Assembly (NCBI RefSeq): GCF_011753055.1
Contig: NZ_VWWJ01000017.1
Coordinates: forward strand, 62,001-126,000
Reading direction: 5' to 3'
DNA from: Burkholderia sp. Ax-1719
GTDB taxonomy: Bacteria; Pseudomonadota; Gammaproteobacteria; Burkholderiales; Burkholderiaceae
DNA: 64,000 bases
Positions within the stretch are counted from its first letter, which is position 1; each line of letters opens with the position of its first letter. The notes below the pieces were generated by a model. It ran no database searches. It saw only the letters and a list, made by a program, of their open reading frames with translations, and was not told the DNA's origin. The position numbers and the translations under genes are program-made. Below are positions 35,100 to 44,139 of the stretch, piece by piece.

Positions 35100-35399
35100 T
35101 CACTCATAGCCCAGCCGGTGGCTGAGAATCGGCGAGAAGAACAGGGCCATCGCGCAGCCGATGGCCTTGCCTTCGAGTTCCGCAAGTGCCGCCACCGACG
35201 ACGGATGCGCGATCAGATCGATCAGTTGCGGCGCGCACCAGAGAATCGCCACGCCGATAAAGCTTTGTTCGAGTACCGCGATGCGCCAGCCGCGCGTGCA
35301 GGCGACGGCGGCGGCAATGATGCGCGTCAGGCCAAAGACGACGAGTGCGAGCACGGCGGCCTGTTCACGGATCAGGTAGTCCGGGAGCATGGTGTCCAT
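35100..35399 (-). CDS. Small hypothetical membrane protein
   Basis: This 99-residue protein has three hydrophobic helices (residues 12-30, 38-55 and 72-92) and no recognisable motif. It may belong to one of the small DUF families of inner-membrane proteins; I do not recognise it. AGGGGATAAC precedes the ATG at 35399; the longer frame to 35609 adds a basic, non-membrane stretch. It is convergent with copD. Confidence 0.7.
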   Translation of the reverse strand: MDTMLPDYLIREQAAVLALVVFGLTRIIAAAVACTRGWRIAVLEQSFIGVAILWCAPQLIDLIAHPSSVAALAELEGKAIGCAMALFFSPILSHRLGYE

Positions 35400-35720
35400 G
35401 TTGTTATCCCCTGTAGCTTTTTGTGTTGGTCTCACAGGGGATTCAGCAAGGAGCAGGCCAGCGGCGCGTGTGCCGCGCCAGGCAAGGCGTACAGCGGTTT
35501 CGATGTAGCGCGAAAGCCTTATGCCACGCGGCTTCGCGCGAGAAATCGTTATGTGCGGAAACGACACAGGCCGCGAGCGCCCAGGGGCACTACGCGGCCT
35601 GCAAGCCAAAAAACGGCCTGAAACGTTACGACGCTGAAACGTGGCCCGCGAGGGCCGTCACGTAACGCCGTAACATTGCGCGGACTTTGTTGCGCGCATC
35701 ACCACTCGATCACCATCCGG
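35400..35720. other. Intergenic region with hairpin near the end of dgoD
   Basis: About 320 bases without a gene. CGTTACG at 35624-35630 and CGTAACG at 35661-35667 pair around an inner GGCCC/GGGCC hairpin, and a T-run on the - strand lies near 35608. It could terminate dgoD transcription. Confidence 0.4.
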
Positions 35721-36869
35721 TCACCACTCGGCGACGCTGCCGTCCTCGTGGCGCCAGACCGGATTGCGCCAGCGGTGGCCGGTCTTCGCCATCTCGCGCA
35801 CCTTCTCCTCGTTCACCTCGATACCGAGACCCGGACCCTGCGGAATCGACACGAAGCCGTCTTCATACTTGAACACTTCCGGATTCTTGATGTAGTCGAG
35901 CAGATCGTTGCCCTTGTTGTAGTGGATGCCCAGGCTCTGCTCCTGGATGAACGCGTTGTAGCTCACCGCGTCGATCTGCAGACAGGTGGCGAGCGCGATC
36001 GGCCCAAGCGGGCAGTGCAGCGCCACGGCCACGTCGTAGGCTTCGGCCATCGACGCGATCTTGCGGCATTCGGTGATACCGCCCGCGTGCGAAGCGTCCG
36101 GCTGGATGATGTCGACGAAACCGTTCGCCAGAATGTGCTTGAAGTCCCAGCGCGAGTACAGACGCTCGCCCAGCGCGATCGGCGTGCTGGTCTGGTTGAC
36201 GATGTCGCGCAGCGCCTCGACGTTCTCCGAGAGCACCGGCTCCTCGATGAACATCAGCTTGTACGGATCGAGTTCCTTCGCCAGCACCTTGGCCATCGGC
36301 TTGTGCACACGGCCATGGAAGTCCACGCCGATACCCACATTCGGCCCGACCGCCTCGCGCACGGCCGCGACGTTGTCGATCACGCCCTGCACCTTGTCCC
36401 ACGTATCGATGATCTGCAGCTCTTCCGAACCGTTCATCTTGACGGCCTTGAAGCCGCGATCGACCACGGCGCGCGCATTGTTCGCGACATCGCTCGGACG
36501 GTCGCCGCCAATCCACGAATAGACCTTGATCTTGTCGCGCACCTGACCGCCGAGCAGTGCGTGCACGGGCACGCCGTGATGCTTGCCCTTGATGTCCCAC
36601 AAAGCCTGATCGACGCCTGCAATCGCGCTCATCGTGATCGGGCCGCCGCGATAGAAGCCCGCGCGATACATCACCTGCCAGTGGTCTTCGATCAGCAGCG
36701 GGTCCTTGCCGATGAGGTAATCGGCGAGTTCCTGCACGGCGGCCTCGACCGTGTGGGCGCGGCCTTCGACGATCGGCTCGCCCCAACCGACGATGCCTTC
36801 GTCCGTTTCGATCTTGAGAAACAGCCAGCGCGGCGGCACGACGAAGGTTTCGAGCTTGGTGATTTTCAT
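35721..36869 (-). CDS. dgoD: D-galactonate dehydratase
   Basis: The 382-residue enolase-superfamily enzyme turns D-galactonate into 2-dehydro-3-deoxygalactonate. The N-terminus MKITKLETFVVPPRWLFLKI, the metal-binding GVDFHGRVHKPMA and FIEEPVLSENVE, and later IQPDASHAGGITE are those of DgoD, and the length equals E. coli DgoD. GGAGAC precedes the ATG. It is divergent from a GntR/FadR regulator that is likely to control it in response to galactonate. The kinase and aldolase genes of the pathway are not beside it. Confidence 0.93.
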   Translation of the reverse strand: MKITKLETFVVPPRWLFLKIETDEGIVGWGEPIVEGRAHTVEAAVQELADYLIGKDPLLIEDHWQVMYRAGFYRGGPITMSAIAGVDQALWDIKGKHHGVPVHALLGGQVRDKIKVYSWIGGDRPSDVANNARAVVDRGFKAVKMNGSEELQIIDTWDKVQGVIDNVAAVREAVGPNVGIGVDFHGRVHKPMAKVLAKELDPYKLMFIEEPVLSENVEALRDIVNQTSTPIALGERLYSRWDFKHILANGFVDIIQPDASHAGGITECRKIASMAEAYDVAVALHCPLGPIALATCLQIDAVSYNAFIQEQSLGIHYNKGNDLLDYIKNPEVFKYEDGFVSIPQGPGLGIEVNEEKVREMAKTGHRWRNPVWRHEDGSVAEW

Positions 36870-36943
36870 GCGGTGTCTCCAGTTACTTGGGCGGTAGTGA
36901 TCGGTAGTGACGCACATGCTACTGCAAAACTCGCGTTAAAGTG

Positions 36944-36953
36944 CTATTAATAG
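36944..36953. promoter_or_regulatory. Palindrome CTATTAATAG, possible GntR operator
   Basis: A perfect 10-base palindrome in an AT-rich patch between the divergent dgoD and GntR genes. Its position fits an operator bound by the FadR-type regulator, but no known consensus was matched. Confidence 0.35.
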
Positions 36954-36981
36954 TATTATTTCGCATCGATTCCCAATATCC

Positions 36982-36996
36982 AGGAGAATAGCCATT
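36982..36996 (+). promoter_or_regulatory. Shine-Dalgarno and ATT start codon of the GntR regulator
   Basis: AGGAG at 36982-36986 is followed after seven bases by ATT CAG CGC in frame with the regulator. There is no ATG, GTG or TTG at proper distance in that frame. The next candidate, GTG at 37018, has no ribosome-binding sequence and would remove conserved N-terminal residues. Confidence 0.6.
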
Positions 36997-37671
36997 CAGC
37001 GCGATCTGCACGGCACGGTGGCCTTCGAACTCGGCAGCGCGATCCTGCGCGGCGACCATGCGCCCGGCGAAATCCTGCCGCGCGAAGCCGAACTCATGGA
37101 GCGCTTCGACGTGAGCCGCACGGTGCTGCGCGAGGCGCTGCGCACGCTGACGTCGAAAGGACTCGTCGAATCGCGGCCCAAGGTGGGCACGCGCGTGCGC
37201 GAGCGCGCCGCGTGGAACCTGCTCGACGCCGATCTGCTCGACTGGTACGCGCGCGTCGCGCCGCCGCTCGCGTTCGCGCTCAAGCTCCAGGAAATGCGCG
37301 AGATGATCGAGCCGTACGCGGCGGGACTGGCCGCGAGCGCGCACGACGCCGCTGCGCTTGCGCGCATCGACGAAGCGCATAACGCGATGGCCGCCGCGCG
37401 CAATGTCGACGAATGGGTGCGCGCCGATCTGCGCTTTCATCTGGCCGTGCTGGGCGCGTGCCGCAACGAATTGCTGGTGCCGCTGGGCGTGCTGATCGGG
37501 CGCACGCTCGAAGGGCAGTTGCGCGTGAACGCAAAACGCGCCGACGTCTTCAACGCCGCGTTGCCCGACCACACCCTCGTCGCCGATGCGATTGCCCGCC
37601 GCGACGCCAGCGCCGCGCGCGACGCAATGGCCGCGCTGCTGCGCGTGACGCGCGAACGCATCGAAGGCTAG
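36994..37671 (+). CDS. dgoR: GntR/FadR-family transcriptional regulator (DgoR-like)
   Basis: The 225-residue protein has a winged helix at about residues 10-75 (GSAILRGDHAPGEILPREAEL, DVSRTVLREALRTLTSKGLV) and an FCD effector-binding domain after residue 100. It is the natural regulator for the divergent dgoD gene, so galactonate is a likely ligand. I propose a start at ATT 36994, chosen because of the AGGAG site at 36982; a GTG start at 37018 is the alternative. The name dgoR is assigned by context only. Confidence 0.85.
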   Translation: MQRDLHGTVAFELGSAILRGDHAPGEILPREAELMERFDVSRTVLREALRTLTSKGLVESRPKVGTRVRERAAWNLLDADLLDWYARVAPPLAFALKLQEMREMIEPYAAGLAASAHDAAALARIDEAHNAMAAARNVDEWVRADLRFHLAVLGACRNELLVPLGVLIGRTLEGQLRVNAKRADVFNAALPDHTLVADAIARRDASAARDAMAALLRVTRERIEG

Positions 37672-37839
37672 CTAGCCAGGGAATCTCCCCGACAAATCTT
37701 CCCGATCACGCTTATCGGCGAGGTGCGCGAGTTTGCTATGCTTCTGCGCGCACATCGCGTGCCGCGCCTTACGACACCGTAGGCAACGAATCCAGCGCTT
37801 TTCGCCGCTGATCCCTTTCCGCAAACGTTTGACACGAAC

Positions 37840-38850
37840 ATGAACGCACCTGGCGGCCCGCAACTCGACAACGCAACGCTCCTCGAAATCATCCGCGCGC
37901 AATCGGACATCGCGCGCCTTGGCCTCGACCTGGGCGGCGTGATGTCTTTCGTGGCGGAGCGCGCCGAATTGCTCACGGGCGCGCAGGGCGCCGTGGTCGA
38001 ACTCGCCGAAGGCGACGACATGGTTTATCGCGCGGCCTCGGGCAGCGTGGCGAGCATGCTGGGTCTGCGCCTCGCGCGTGGTTCGAGTCTTTCGGGGCTG
38101 TGTGTGAGCACGGGAGAAATACTGCGCTGCGACGATTCCGAAGACGACCCGCGTGTGGATCGTGAAGCCTGCCGCCGCGCGGGACTGCGATCGATGATCG
38201 TGACGCCGCTCAAGCACATGGAAACGACGGTGGGCGTGCTGAAAGTGGTCGCGCCCGAAGTGAGCGCCTTCAGCGACGACGATATCGCGGCGCTGTCGCT
38301 CATGTCGGGGCTGATCGCGGCGGCGATGTTCCACGCTGCGCGACATGAAACCAGCGAGCTTTATATGCGCGCGACGCACGATGCGCTGACCGGCTTGCCG
38401 AACCGCGCGCTGTTCTATGACCGCCTGCGTCAATCGGTGGATCTGGCGGTGCGTTCGGCGGGCGGGCTGGGTGTGCTGAATCTCGACATGGATGGCTTGA
38501 AGCCGATCAACGACCGCTACGGCCATCGCGCCGGCGACGCGGCGATCAAGGAAACGGCGCAGCGCATCGCGAGCAGCAGCCGGCGCGTGGATACCGCGGC
38601 GCGGGTGGGCGGCGATGAGTTCGCGATGATTCTGCCGGGCATCGAAGACCGGCTCGACGCGCAGGCGTATTCGCAAAGAATTACCGACAAGGTGAGCGAG
38701 CCGTTCGAGTTCGAAGGACAGACGATCGAACTGGGTGTGAGCGTGGGGGTTGCCGTGCTGCCTGAGGATGGCGTGGACATGACCGAACTCATCGATCTCG
38801 CCGATAAGGCCATGTATGTGGCGAAGCGGGGGAGGAAGGTGGTGGGGTGA
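37840..38850 (+). CDS. Diguanylate cyclase with GAF domain
   Basis: The 336-residue protein has a GAF sensor domain (about residues 25-165) and a GGDEF domain (about 175-335). The active-site signature reads RVGGDEF near residue 257, intact, and the inhibitory site RRVD lies five residues before it, so it should make c-di-GMP with feedback inhibition. It is cytosolic, with no membrane helix. No phosphodiesterase is nearby. The ligand of the GAF domain is unknown. Confidence 0.93.
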   Translation: MNAPGGPQLDNATLLEIIRAQSDIARLGLDLGGVMSFVAERAELLTGAQGAVVELAEGDDMVYRAASGSVASMLGLRLARGSSLSGLCVSTGEILRCDDSEDDPRVDREACRRAGLRSMIVTPLKHMETTVGVLKVVAPEVSAFSDDDIAALSLMSGLIAAAMFHAARHETSELYMRATHDALTGLPNRALFYDRLRQSVDLAVRSAGGLGVLNLDMDGLKPINDRYGHRAGDAAIKETAQRIASSSRRVDTAARVGGDEFAMILPGIEDRLDAQAYSQRITDKVSEPFEFEGQTIELGVSVGVAVLPEDGVDMTELIDLADKAMYVAKRGRKVVG

Positions 38851-38987
38851 GGGGGACGTGAGGTAAAGCGAGCTGGGTTTGCGCTGAAGCGAACAAAGCT
38901 TGAATTTCACGGTTAATTTTTCCGGTGGCTGCCATCCTGATACGTGCTGCGCAATCAAGCGCCAGTCGTTCAGTGAGGAGTCAGGAA

Positions 38988-39602
38988 ATGGCACGAGCCT
39001 CGAAGCGTCGCCCTAGTCGTCGAGCTGAAATCCTTGAGTTGATCCGGCAGCGACCTGGAGCAACCTCCGCCCAGATTGCGGAGCACCTCGGGATGGCTGA
39101 TCCGGGCAGAGTCACTGCCGATATGTGGCCGCTTATCCGCAGCGGCCGCGTCTTGACCGAGCGCGTGTTGCAGGGAGCCCGTCATGTCAACGCATATTAC
39201 CTACCCGATCAAATAAACGGCGATTCGGTTACGCGAGTCAATCAACGTGTCGTTGATGCGAGTGAAGTGATTGCGCCTGCTTTGGGCGTTACCGCCCAAA
39301 CGAGCGTTTTCGGTGGTCCGGTCAAGAAGGCGTCGAAAAAGGCGAGACGCAAGCCTGTTGCGAGGCGAGCAGCAAATTCCGTCGGTCCGGTTGAGGCTGT
39401 TGTGAGCGGCGAGACTGGGCAGGTAGCCGCAGGTGCGGGTGCAGGGAGCGTCACCTGCGCGCTCGGCGATGGTGGCCAGCTGTTTCTGATTCGAGGCGGT
39501 CAGATTCTGGTGTCGCTAACCGAAGCGGAGGCCGCGTCGCTTCAAAAAGTTCTGATCAGGCAAAAGCTCGTGGGTTTCTTTGCGGGAATGTCTTCGGCGT
39601 AG
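38988..39602 (+). CDS. Winged-helix DNA-binding protein with Lys/Arg-rich linker
   Basis: The 204-residue protein has an N-terminal winged-helix region (residues 10-75: RAEILELIRQRPGATSAQIAE, then DPGRVTADMWPLIRSGRVLTE), a basic histone-H1-like stretch KKASKKARRKPVARRAA near residue 107, and a C-terminal acidic/hydrophobic domain of about 70 residues. GTGAGGAGTC precedes the ATG at 38988. It has the look of a plasmid or phage-like regulator and lies 61 bases before a HigB-type toxin. I do not recognise its family beyond the winged helix. Confidence 0.7.
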   Translation: MARASKRRPSRRAEILELIRQRPGATSAQIAEHLGMADPGRVTADMWPLIRSGRVLTERVLQGARHVNAYYLPDQINGDSVTRVNQRVVDASEVIAPALGVTAQTSVFGGPVKKASKKARRKPVARRAANSVGPVEAVVSGETGQVAAGAGAGSVTCALGDGGQLFLIRGGQILVSLTEAEAASLQKVLIRQKLVGFFAGMSSA

Positions 39603-39609
39603 CTAAGTG

Positions 39610-39652
39610 ATTGTTTTGTAACAATGCTTGGGTGAAAATCTCAAATTGAGAT
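39610..39652 (+). promoter_or_regulatory. Operator region of the toxin-antitoxin pair
   Basis: Two perfect inverted repeats lie just before the toxin gene: ATTGTT-TTGT-AACAAT (39610-39625) and ATCTCAA-A-TTGAGAT (39638-39652). The second overlaps a GATAAT -10-like element. Such palindromes are the usual binding sites for the antitoxin in type II systems. Confidence 0.65.
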
Positions 39653-39663
39653 AATGTTCGAAT

Positions 39664-39945
39664 ATGCGAGTGATCTCCAATAAAGCCTTGACCGACTTTG
39701 CCGCTGAGCAGCCTGATGCGGGCGTTCCGTTGCAGATCTGGCGCAAGACGATTGAGGCTGGAGTATTCGCTAATTTCGCGGAATTGAAGCGCGCCTTCAA
39801 TGCTACTGATAAGGTCGGCGCGTTTTACGTGTTCGATATCGGTGGCAACAAATTCAGACTGGTAGCTGCGGTACATTTCAACGCCCAGAAGCTATACGTG
39901 CGCCATGTTTTTACGCACAAGGAGTACGACAAATGGAAGCCTTGA
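39664..39945 (+). CDS. higB: HigB-type mRNA interferase toxin
   Basis: The 93-residue protein has the HigB/RelE-like pattern: MRVISNKALTDFAAEQPDA, IGGNKFRLVAAVHFN and the C-terminal VRHVFTHKEYDKW. HigB toxins cleave mRNA at the ribosome. It precedes the antitoxin, the reverse order typical of HigBA, and overlaps it by 13 bases. It lies between an uncharacterised DNA-binding protein and a tRNA gene. Confidence 0.9.
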   Translation: MRVISNKALTDFAAEQPDAGVPLQIWRKTIEAGVFANFAELKRAFNATDKVGAFYVFDIGGNKFRLVAAVHFNAQKLYVRHVFTHKEYDKWKP

Positions 39946-40367
39946 GTTTTTCACGGAACGATATCGAGGAGCTGGCCGTGCATTTCGAGGCTATCTCGGA
40001 GAAAGTGCCGCTCCATCCGATCCATTCGGACGTTGAATATGATTTCGCGGTTCGTGCGCTCAACGCTTTGTTGGACGCCGGTGCAGCCGATGAAGGCCAT
40101 CGGTTGGCTTCCCTTGTCGATACGCTGGGCGACTTCATCAGCGAGTACGATGATGTGCACTATCGACTGCCCGATGCATCGCCGGCTGTTGTATTGAAGG
40201 AGTTGATGCTGGCGAATGATGTCAAGCAATCTGATTTGCCTGAGATTGGCAGCCAGGGAGTCGTGTCAGAAATACTGAGTGGAAAGCGGGAGCTGAACGC
40301 ACGCCAAATTGGTGAGTTATCTCGCCGCTTTCATGTGAGTCCTGCCGCTTTCTTTCCGGCCTACTGA
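39933..40367 (+). CDS. higA: HigA-type antitoxin
   Basis: The 144-residue protein has an N-terminal toxin-binding part and a C-terminal XRE-like helix-turn-helix (about residues 90-140: LMLANDVKQSDLPEIGSQGVVSEIL, ELSRRFHVSPAAFF). It should bind the palindromes before higB and repress the operon. It overlaps higB by 13 bases, so the two are translationally coupled, and a terminator follows at 40424. Confidence 0.9.
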   Translation: MEALSFSRNDIEELAVHFEAISEKVPLHPIHSDVEYDFAVRALNALLDAGAADEGHRLASLVDTLGDFISEYDDVHYRLPDASPAVVLKELMLANDVKQSDLPEIGSQGVVSEILSGKRELNARQIGELSRRFHVSPAAFFPAY

Positions 40368-40423
40368 GACTATCATCGCCGCGTGTCGCGAAGAGATTCA
40401 CGCGATGCGCACGAGAAATAGAA

Positions 40424-40455
40424 AAAGCCGCTGTTTCTTTCGAAACAGCGGCTTT
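40424..40455. terminator. Bidirectional intrinsic terminator between higA and the tRNA
   Basis: AAAGCCGCTGTTTC and GAAACAGCGGCTTT pair around a four-base loop, with A/T runs on both sides. It terminates higBA (+) and the tRNA-Met transcript (-). Confidence 0.85.
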
Positions 40456-40461
40456 CGCATT

Positions 40462-40538
<77 letters not shown>

Positions 40539-40642
40539 TTGAGAAGAAAGATTATGTATGGTCCCCGACACCCTGTCAAGCGCTTTCGCAAAACTTTTTC
40601 AGGACGCCGGGACCATCGCCGGAACCGCGCGTTGCCAGATCG

Positions 40643-42301
40643 CTAATCCTGCGCGTAGATATCCGAGTCCTTGGTCTCCTTCACGAACAGCATGCCGATC
40701 ACAAACGTCGCCAGCGCGATGATGATCGGATACCAGAGCCCCGAGTAGATATCGCCGCGCGCCGCCACGATCGCGAACGCCGTCGCGGGCAGGAAGCCGC
40801 CGAACCAGCCATTGCCGATGTGATAGGGCAGCGACATCGACGTATAGCGGATCCGCGTCGGGAACATTTCGACCAGCATCGCCGCGATCGGCCCGTACAC
40901 CATCGTCACGAAGATCACGAGGATGGTGAGGATCACCACCGTCATCGGCCAGTTGAGTTGAGCGGGGTCGGCCTTGAGCGGATAACCCGCGCTCTTCAAT
41001 GCGCCCGAGAGCGTCTTGTCGAACGCCGCGCCCGCCTCCTTCGCGCCTGGCGCCTTGCCGTTATAGGTGTCGATGGTCGTGTCGCCCACCTTGATCTGCG
41101 CGAGCGTGCCCGCCGGGGCGGCCACGTTCGAGTAGTTCAGACCGGCCTTCGACAGCGCGCTCTTGGCGATATCGCACGACGACGTGAACTTCGAGGTGCC
41201 CACCGGGTTGAACTGGAACGAGCATTCGTCGGGATTCGCGATCACGACGATCGGCGCACGCGCGGTCGCGGCTTCGAGCGCCGGGTTCGCGTAGTGCGTG
41301 AGCGCCTTGAAGAGCGGGAAGTAGGTGAGCGCCGCGATCAGGCAGCCGGCCATGATGATCGGTTTGCGGCCGATCTTGTCCGACAGCGAGCCGAAGAACA
41401 GGAAGAACGGCGTGCCGATCAACAGCGCCAGCGCGATCAGGATGTTGGCGCTGGCGCCGTCCACCTTGAGCGTCTGCGTCAGGAAGAACAGCGCGTAGAA
41501 CTGGCCCGTGTACCAGACCACGGCCTGGCCTGCCGTCACGCCGATCAGCGCGAGAATCACGATCTTGAGGTTCATCCACTGACCGAACGCTTCCTTGAGC
41601 GGCGCCTTCGACACCTTGCCTTCGGCCTTGATGCGCTCGAAAGCCGGGGATTCATGGAGTTGCAGGCGAATCCACACGGACACCGCAAGCAGCAGGATCG
41701 AGGCGATGAACGGCACGCGCCAGGCCCATGCGCCGAACGCTTCTTCGCCCACCGTCGTGCGCACGCCCAGAATCACGAGCAGCGACAGGAACAGGCCGAG
41801 CGTGGCGGTCGTCTGGATCCACGCGGTGTAGAAGCCGCGGCGTCCGGGCGGTGCGTGTTCCGCGACATAGGTGGCCGCGCCGCCGTACTCACCGCCGAGC
41901 GCGAGGCCTTGCAGCAGGCGCATCAGGATGAAGATCACTGGCGCGGCAATGCCGATCGACGCATAACCCGGCAGGAAGCCGACCACGAAAGTCGACAGAC
42001 CCATGATGACGATGGTGACGAGGAACGTATGTTTGCGGCCCACCAGATCGCCCAGGCGGCCAAACACGATTGCGCCGAACGGGCGCACCGCGAAGCCCGC
42101 CGCGAAGCCGAGCAGCGTGAAGATGAAGCCCGCAGTGGGATTGACGCCGGAGAAGAAGCTCTTGCTGATGAAGGCCGCGAGCGAGCCGGCCAGATAGAAG
42201 TCGTACCACTCGAACACGGTGCCGAGCGACGACGCGAAGATCACGCGTTTTTCGTCGCGGGTCATCGGCGCGTGCGAGACTTGTCCGCCAACGGTTGCCA
42301 T
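40643..42301 (-). CDS. MFS transporter, metabolite:H+ symporter (MHS) family
   Basis: The 552-residue protein starts KRVIFASSLGTVFEWYDFYLAG and continues GRLGDLVGRKHTF, both typical of the MHS group (KgtP, ShiA, ProP-like) that imports dicarboxylates, shikimate or osmolytes with protons. It has about 12 helices. An insert of about 100 residues (340-445) in an extra-cytoplasmic loop makes it longer than the usual 430-450. GGAGACACAT precedes the ATG. It faces the tRNA gene. Substrate is unknown. Confidence 0.88.
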   Translation of the reverse strand: MATVGGQVSHAPMTRDEKRVIFASSLGTVFEWYDFYLAGSLAAFISKSFFSGVNPTAGFIFTLLGFAAGFAVRPFGAIVFGRLGDLVGRKHTFLVTIVIMGLSTFVVGFLPGYASIGIAAPVIFILMRLLQGLALGGEYGGAATYVAEHAPPGRRGFYTAWIQTTATLGLFLSLLVILGVRTTVGEEAFGAWAWRVPFIASILLLAVSVWIRLQLHESPAFERIKAEGKVSKAPLKEAFGQWMNLKIVILALIGVTAGQAVVWYTGQFYALFFLTQTLKVDGASANILIALALLIGTPFFLFFGSLSDKIGRKPIIMAGCLIAALTYFPLFKALTHYANPALEAATARAPIVVIANPDECSFQFNPVGTSKFTSSCDIAKSALSKAGLNYSNVAAPAGTLAQIKVGDTTIDTYNGKAPGAKEAGAAFDKTLSGALKSAGYPLKADPAQLNWPMTVVILTILVIFVTMVYGPIAAMLVEMFPTRIRYTSMSLPYHIGNGWFGGFLPATAFAIVAARGDIYSGLWYPIIIALATFVIGMLFVKETKDSDIYAQD

Positions 42302-42585
42302 ATGTGTCTCCAGTTTTGATGTGCGTGTGGGCCCGCGTTCGAGGCGGTCCTGCGCAGCATTATTGGAATGGAAACTTACGGGGTTCTGACGTTTGAGGGC
42401 ACGTTCGGGTAACGGCGAACAACGTGCGTGATGCTTCCAAGTGTGCGCAACGTGATGCCTATGTTGCTCAATATTGGTCTAATTGTCTTGATCGAGTTTG
42501 TTCGCTGGCGATTGGCGGCGCGCCGCTAAGGGAAAGTCCCATGCCGGTTTCTGACGCTCTTGGCGTCAGGTTTGGCCCATGCGTG

Positions 42586-44130
42586 TCAGTTTGAAGGGCG
42601 CAGGCGCAACGTCACGCGCACCAGCGTTCCTGCCAGGCGCGGCGTTTCCTGATAGACGTGATCGTCGATGGCGAGCGTGCCGCCGTGCATCGTCGCGATC
42701 TCGCGCACGATGGCCAGACCCAGACCGCTGCCTTCGCCATCGCGGCCCAGAATGCGGTAGAAGCGCTCCTGCACGCGCTCGCGCTCGGCCACCGGAATGC
42801 CGATGCCCGTGTCTTCCACTTCCAGATGCACCGCGCGCGCAAGGGGCTCGGGCCGCACGCGCACGGTGATGCGGCCGCCCGGCGGCGTGTAGCGGATCGC
42901 GTTGTCGATCAGGTTCGACAGCAGCTCGCGCAGCATCACCGGATTGCCGTCGACGAACACGGCCGCTGACGGGGCGTCGGCGTTTTCCGCATTATCCGGG
43001 TGGGTTTCGTCCGGGCCTTCATAGCCCAGGTCCATCTGCCGCGCGAGCGCGGGCTGCACCCAGTCGCGCACCGCATGACGCGCGACTTCGGTGACATCGA
43101 CGGGCGTGAAGACCTGCCCCGACATGCGGTTCTCCGCGCGTGCGAGCGCCAGCAGTTGCGTCACCAGCCGCGCCGCGTGTTCGGAACTCATCGCGATCTG
43201 TTCGAGCGAGCGATGCACCTCGGGCGACGCGTCCTGGCGCAGCGCAAGTTCGGCCTGGGTGCGCAGGCCCGCGAGCGGCGTCTTCATCTGATGCGCGGCA
43301 TCGGCGATAAAGCGCTTTTGCAGTTCCATGTTCTGTTCGAGCCGCGTAAGCAGATCGTTGAACGAGGTCACAAGCGGCTCGATTTCGGGCGGCGCGCGGC
43401 GCGCTTCCAGCGGCGAAAGATCGTCGGGGCGGCGCATGCGCATGTTCGATTGCAGCGCATGCAGCGGCGCGAGCCCGCGCGAGAGGCCGAACCACACCAG
43501 CAGGATCGCGAGCGGCAAGATCACGAACTGCGGCAGGATCACGCCTTTGATGATGTCGTTGGCGAGCGCGCGGCGCTTGTCGAGCGTTTCCGCAACCTGC
43601 ACCAGTACGGCCTGCGAGCCGGCAAGGTGCGGCGGCTCGACCGTCGTATAGGCCACGCGGATGTCGATGCCGTGCAGCGTATCGTCGCGGAATTCGACGA
43701 GGCCGGGCGAGGGGCGATCGTCGTCGCGCGGCAGCGGCATGTCGCGGTCGCCGCCCACCAGTTCCCCGCGGCTGCCGAGCACCTGGTAATAGACGCTGTC
43801 GACGTTATCGGCGCGCAGGAAGTCGCGTGTGGAGTCGGGCAGCGTCAGTTCGGCCACGCCGTTGACTGGGTGGATCTGGCGCGCGAGCACGTAGGCGTCG
43901 GTTTCTAGCGCGCGGTCGAACGGGCCGTTGGCGATCGATTTGGCAACCAGATACGTGACCGCGATGCTCATTGGCCAGAGCAGCAGCAGCGGCGCGAGCA
44001 TCCAGTCGAGGATTTCGCCGAAGAGGGAGCGCGGGCGCGCCGCGGCGGTGGCTTCGGCTTCGTCGGGCGGGGCGAACGGATTGGCGTAGCGGGCGTCGCG
44101 CGCTTCGTCGTCGAGAGCCGGATCGGCCAT
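42586..44130 (-). CDS. Two-component sensor histidine kinase (TctE/QseC-like)
   Basis: The 514-residue kinase has a cytoplasmic N-tail, a first membrane helix near residue 45, a periplasmic sensor of about 120 residues, a second helix near residue 200, HAMP-like region, then DHp with phospho-His in ADAAHQMKTPLAGL near residue 285, and an ATPase domain with N-box ELLSNLIDNAIRYT and G-box GEGSGLGLAIV. It starts nine bases after the response regulator and is read with it. The pair resembles TctDE by family. The signal is unknown. Confidence 0.92.
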   Translation of the reverse strand: MADPALDDEARDARYANPFAPPDEAEATAAARPRSLFGEILDWMLAPLLLLWPMSIAVTYLVAKSIANGPFDRALETDAYVLARQIHPVNGVAELTLPDSTRDFLRADNVDSVYYQVLGSRGELVGGDRDMPLPRDDDRPSPGLVEFRDDTLHGIDIRVAYTTVEPPHLAGSQAVLVQVAETLDKRRALANDIIKGVILPQFVILPLAILLVWFGLSRGLAPLHALQSNMRMRRPDDLSPLEARRAPPEIEPLVTSFNDLLTRLEQNMELQKRFIADAAHQMKTPLAGLRTQAELALRQDASPEVHRSLEQIAMSSEHAARLVTQLLALARAENRMSGQVFTPVDVTEVARHAVRDWVQPALARQMDLGYEGPDETHPDNAENADAPSAAVFVDGNPVMLRELLSNLIDNAIRYTPPGGRITVRVRPEPLARAVHLEVEDTGIGIPVAERERVQERFYRILGRDGEGSGLGLAIVREIATMHGGTLAIDDHVYQETPRLAGTLVRVTLRLRPSN

Positions 44131-44139
44131 CGTGCCTGC

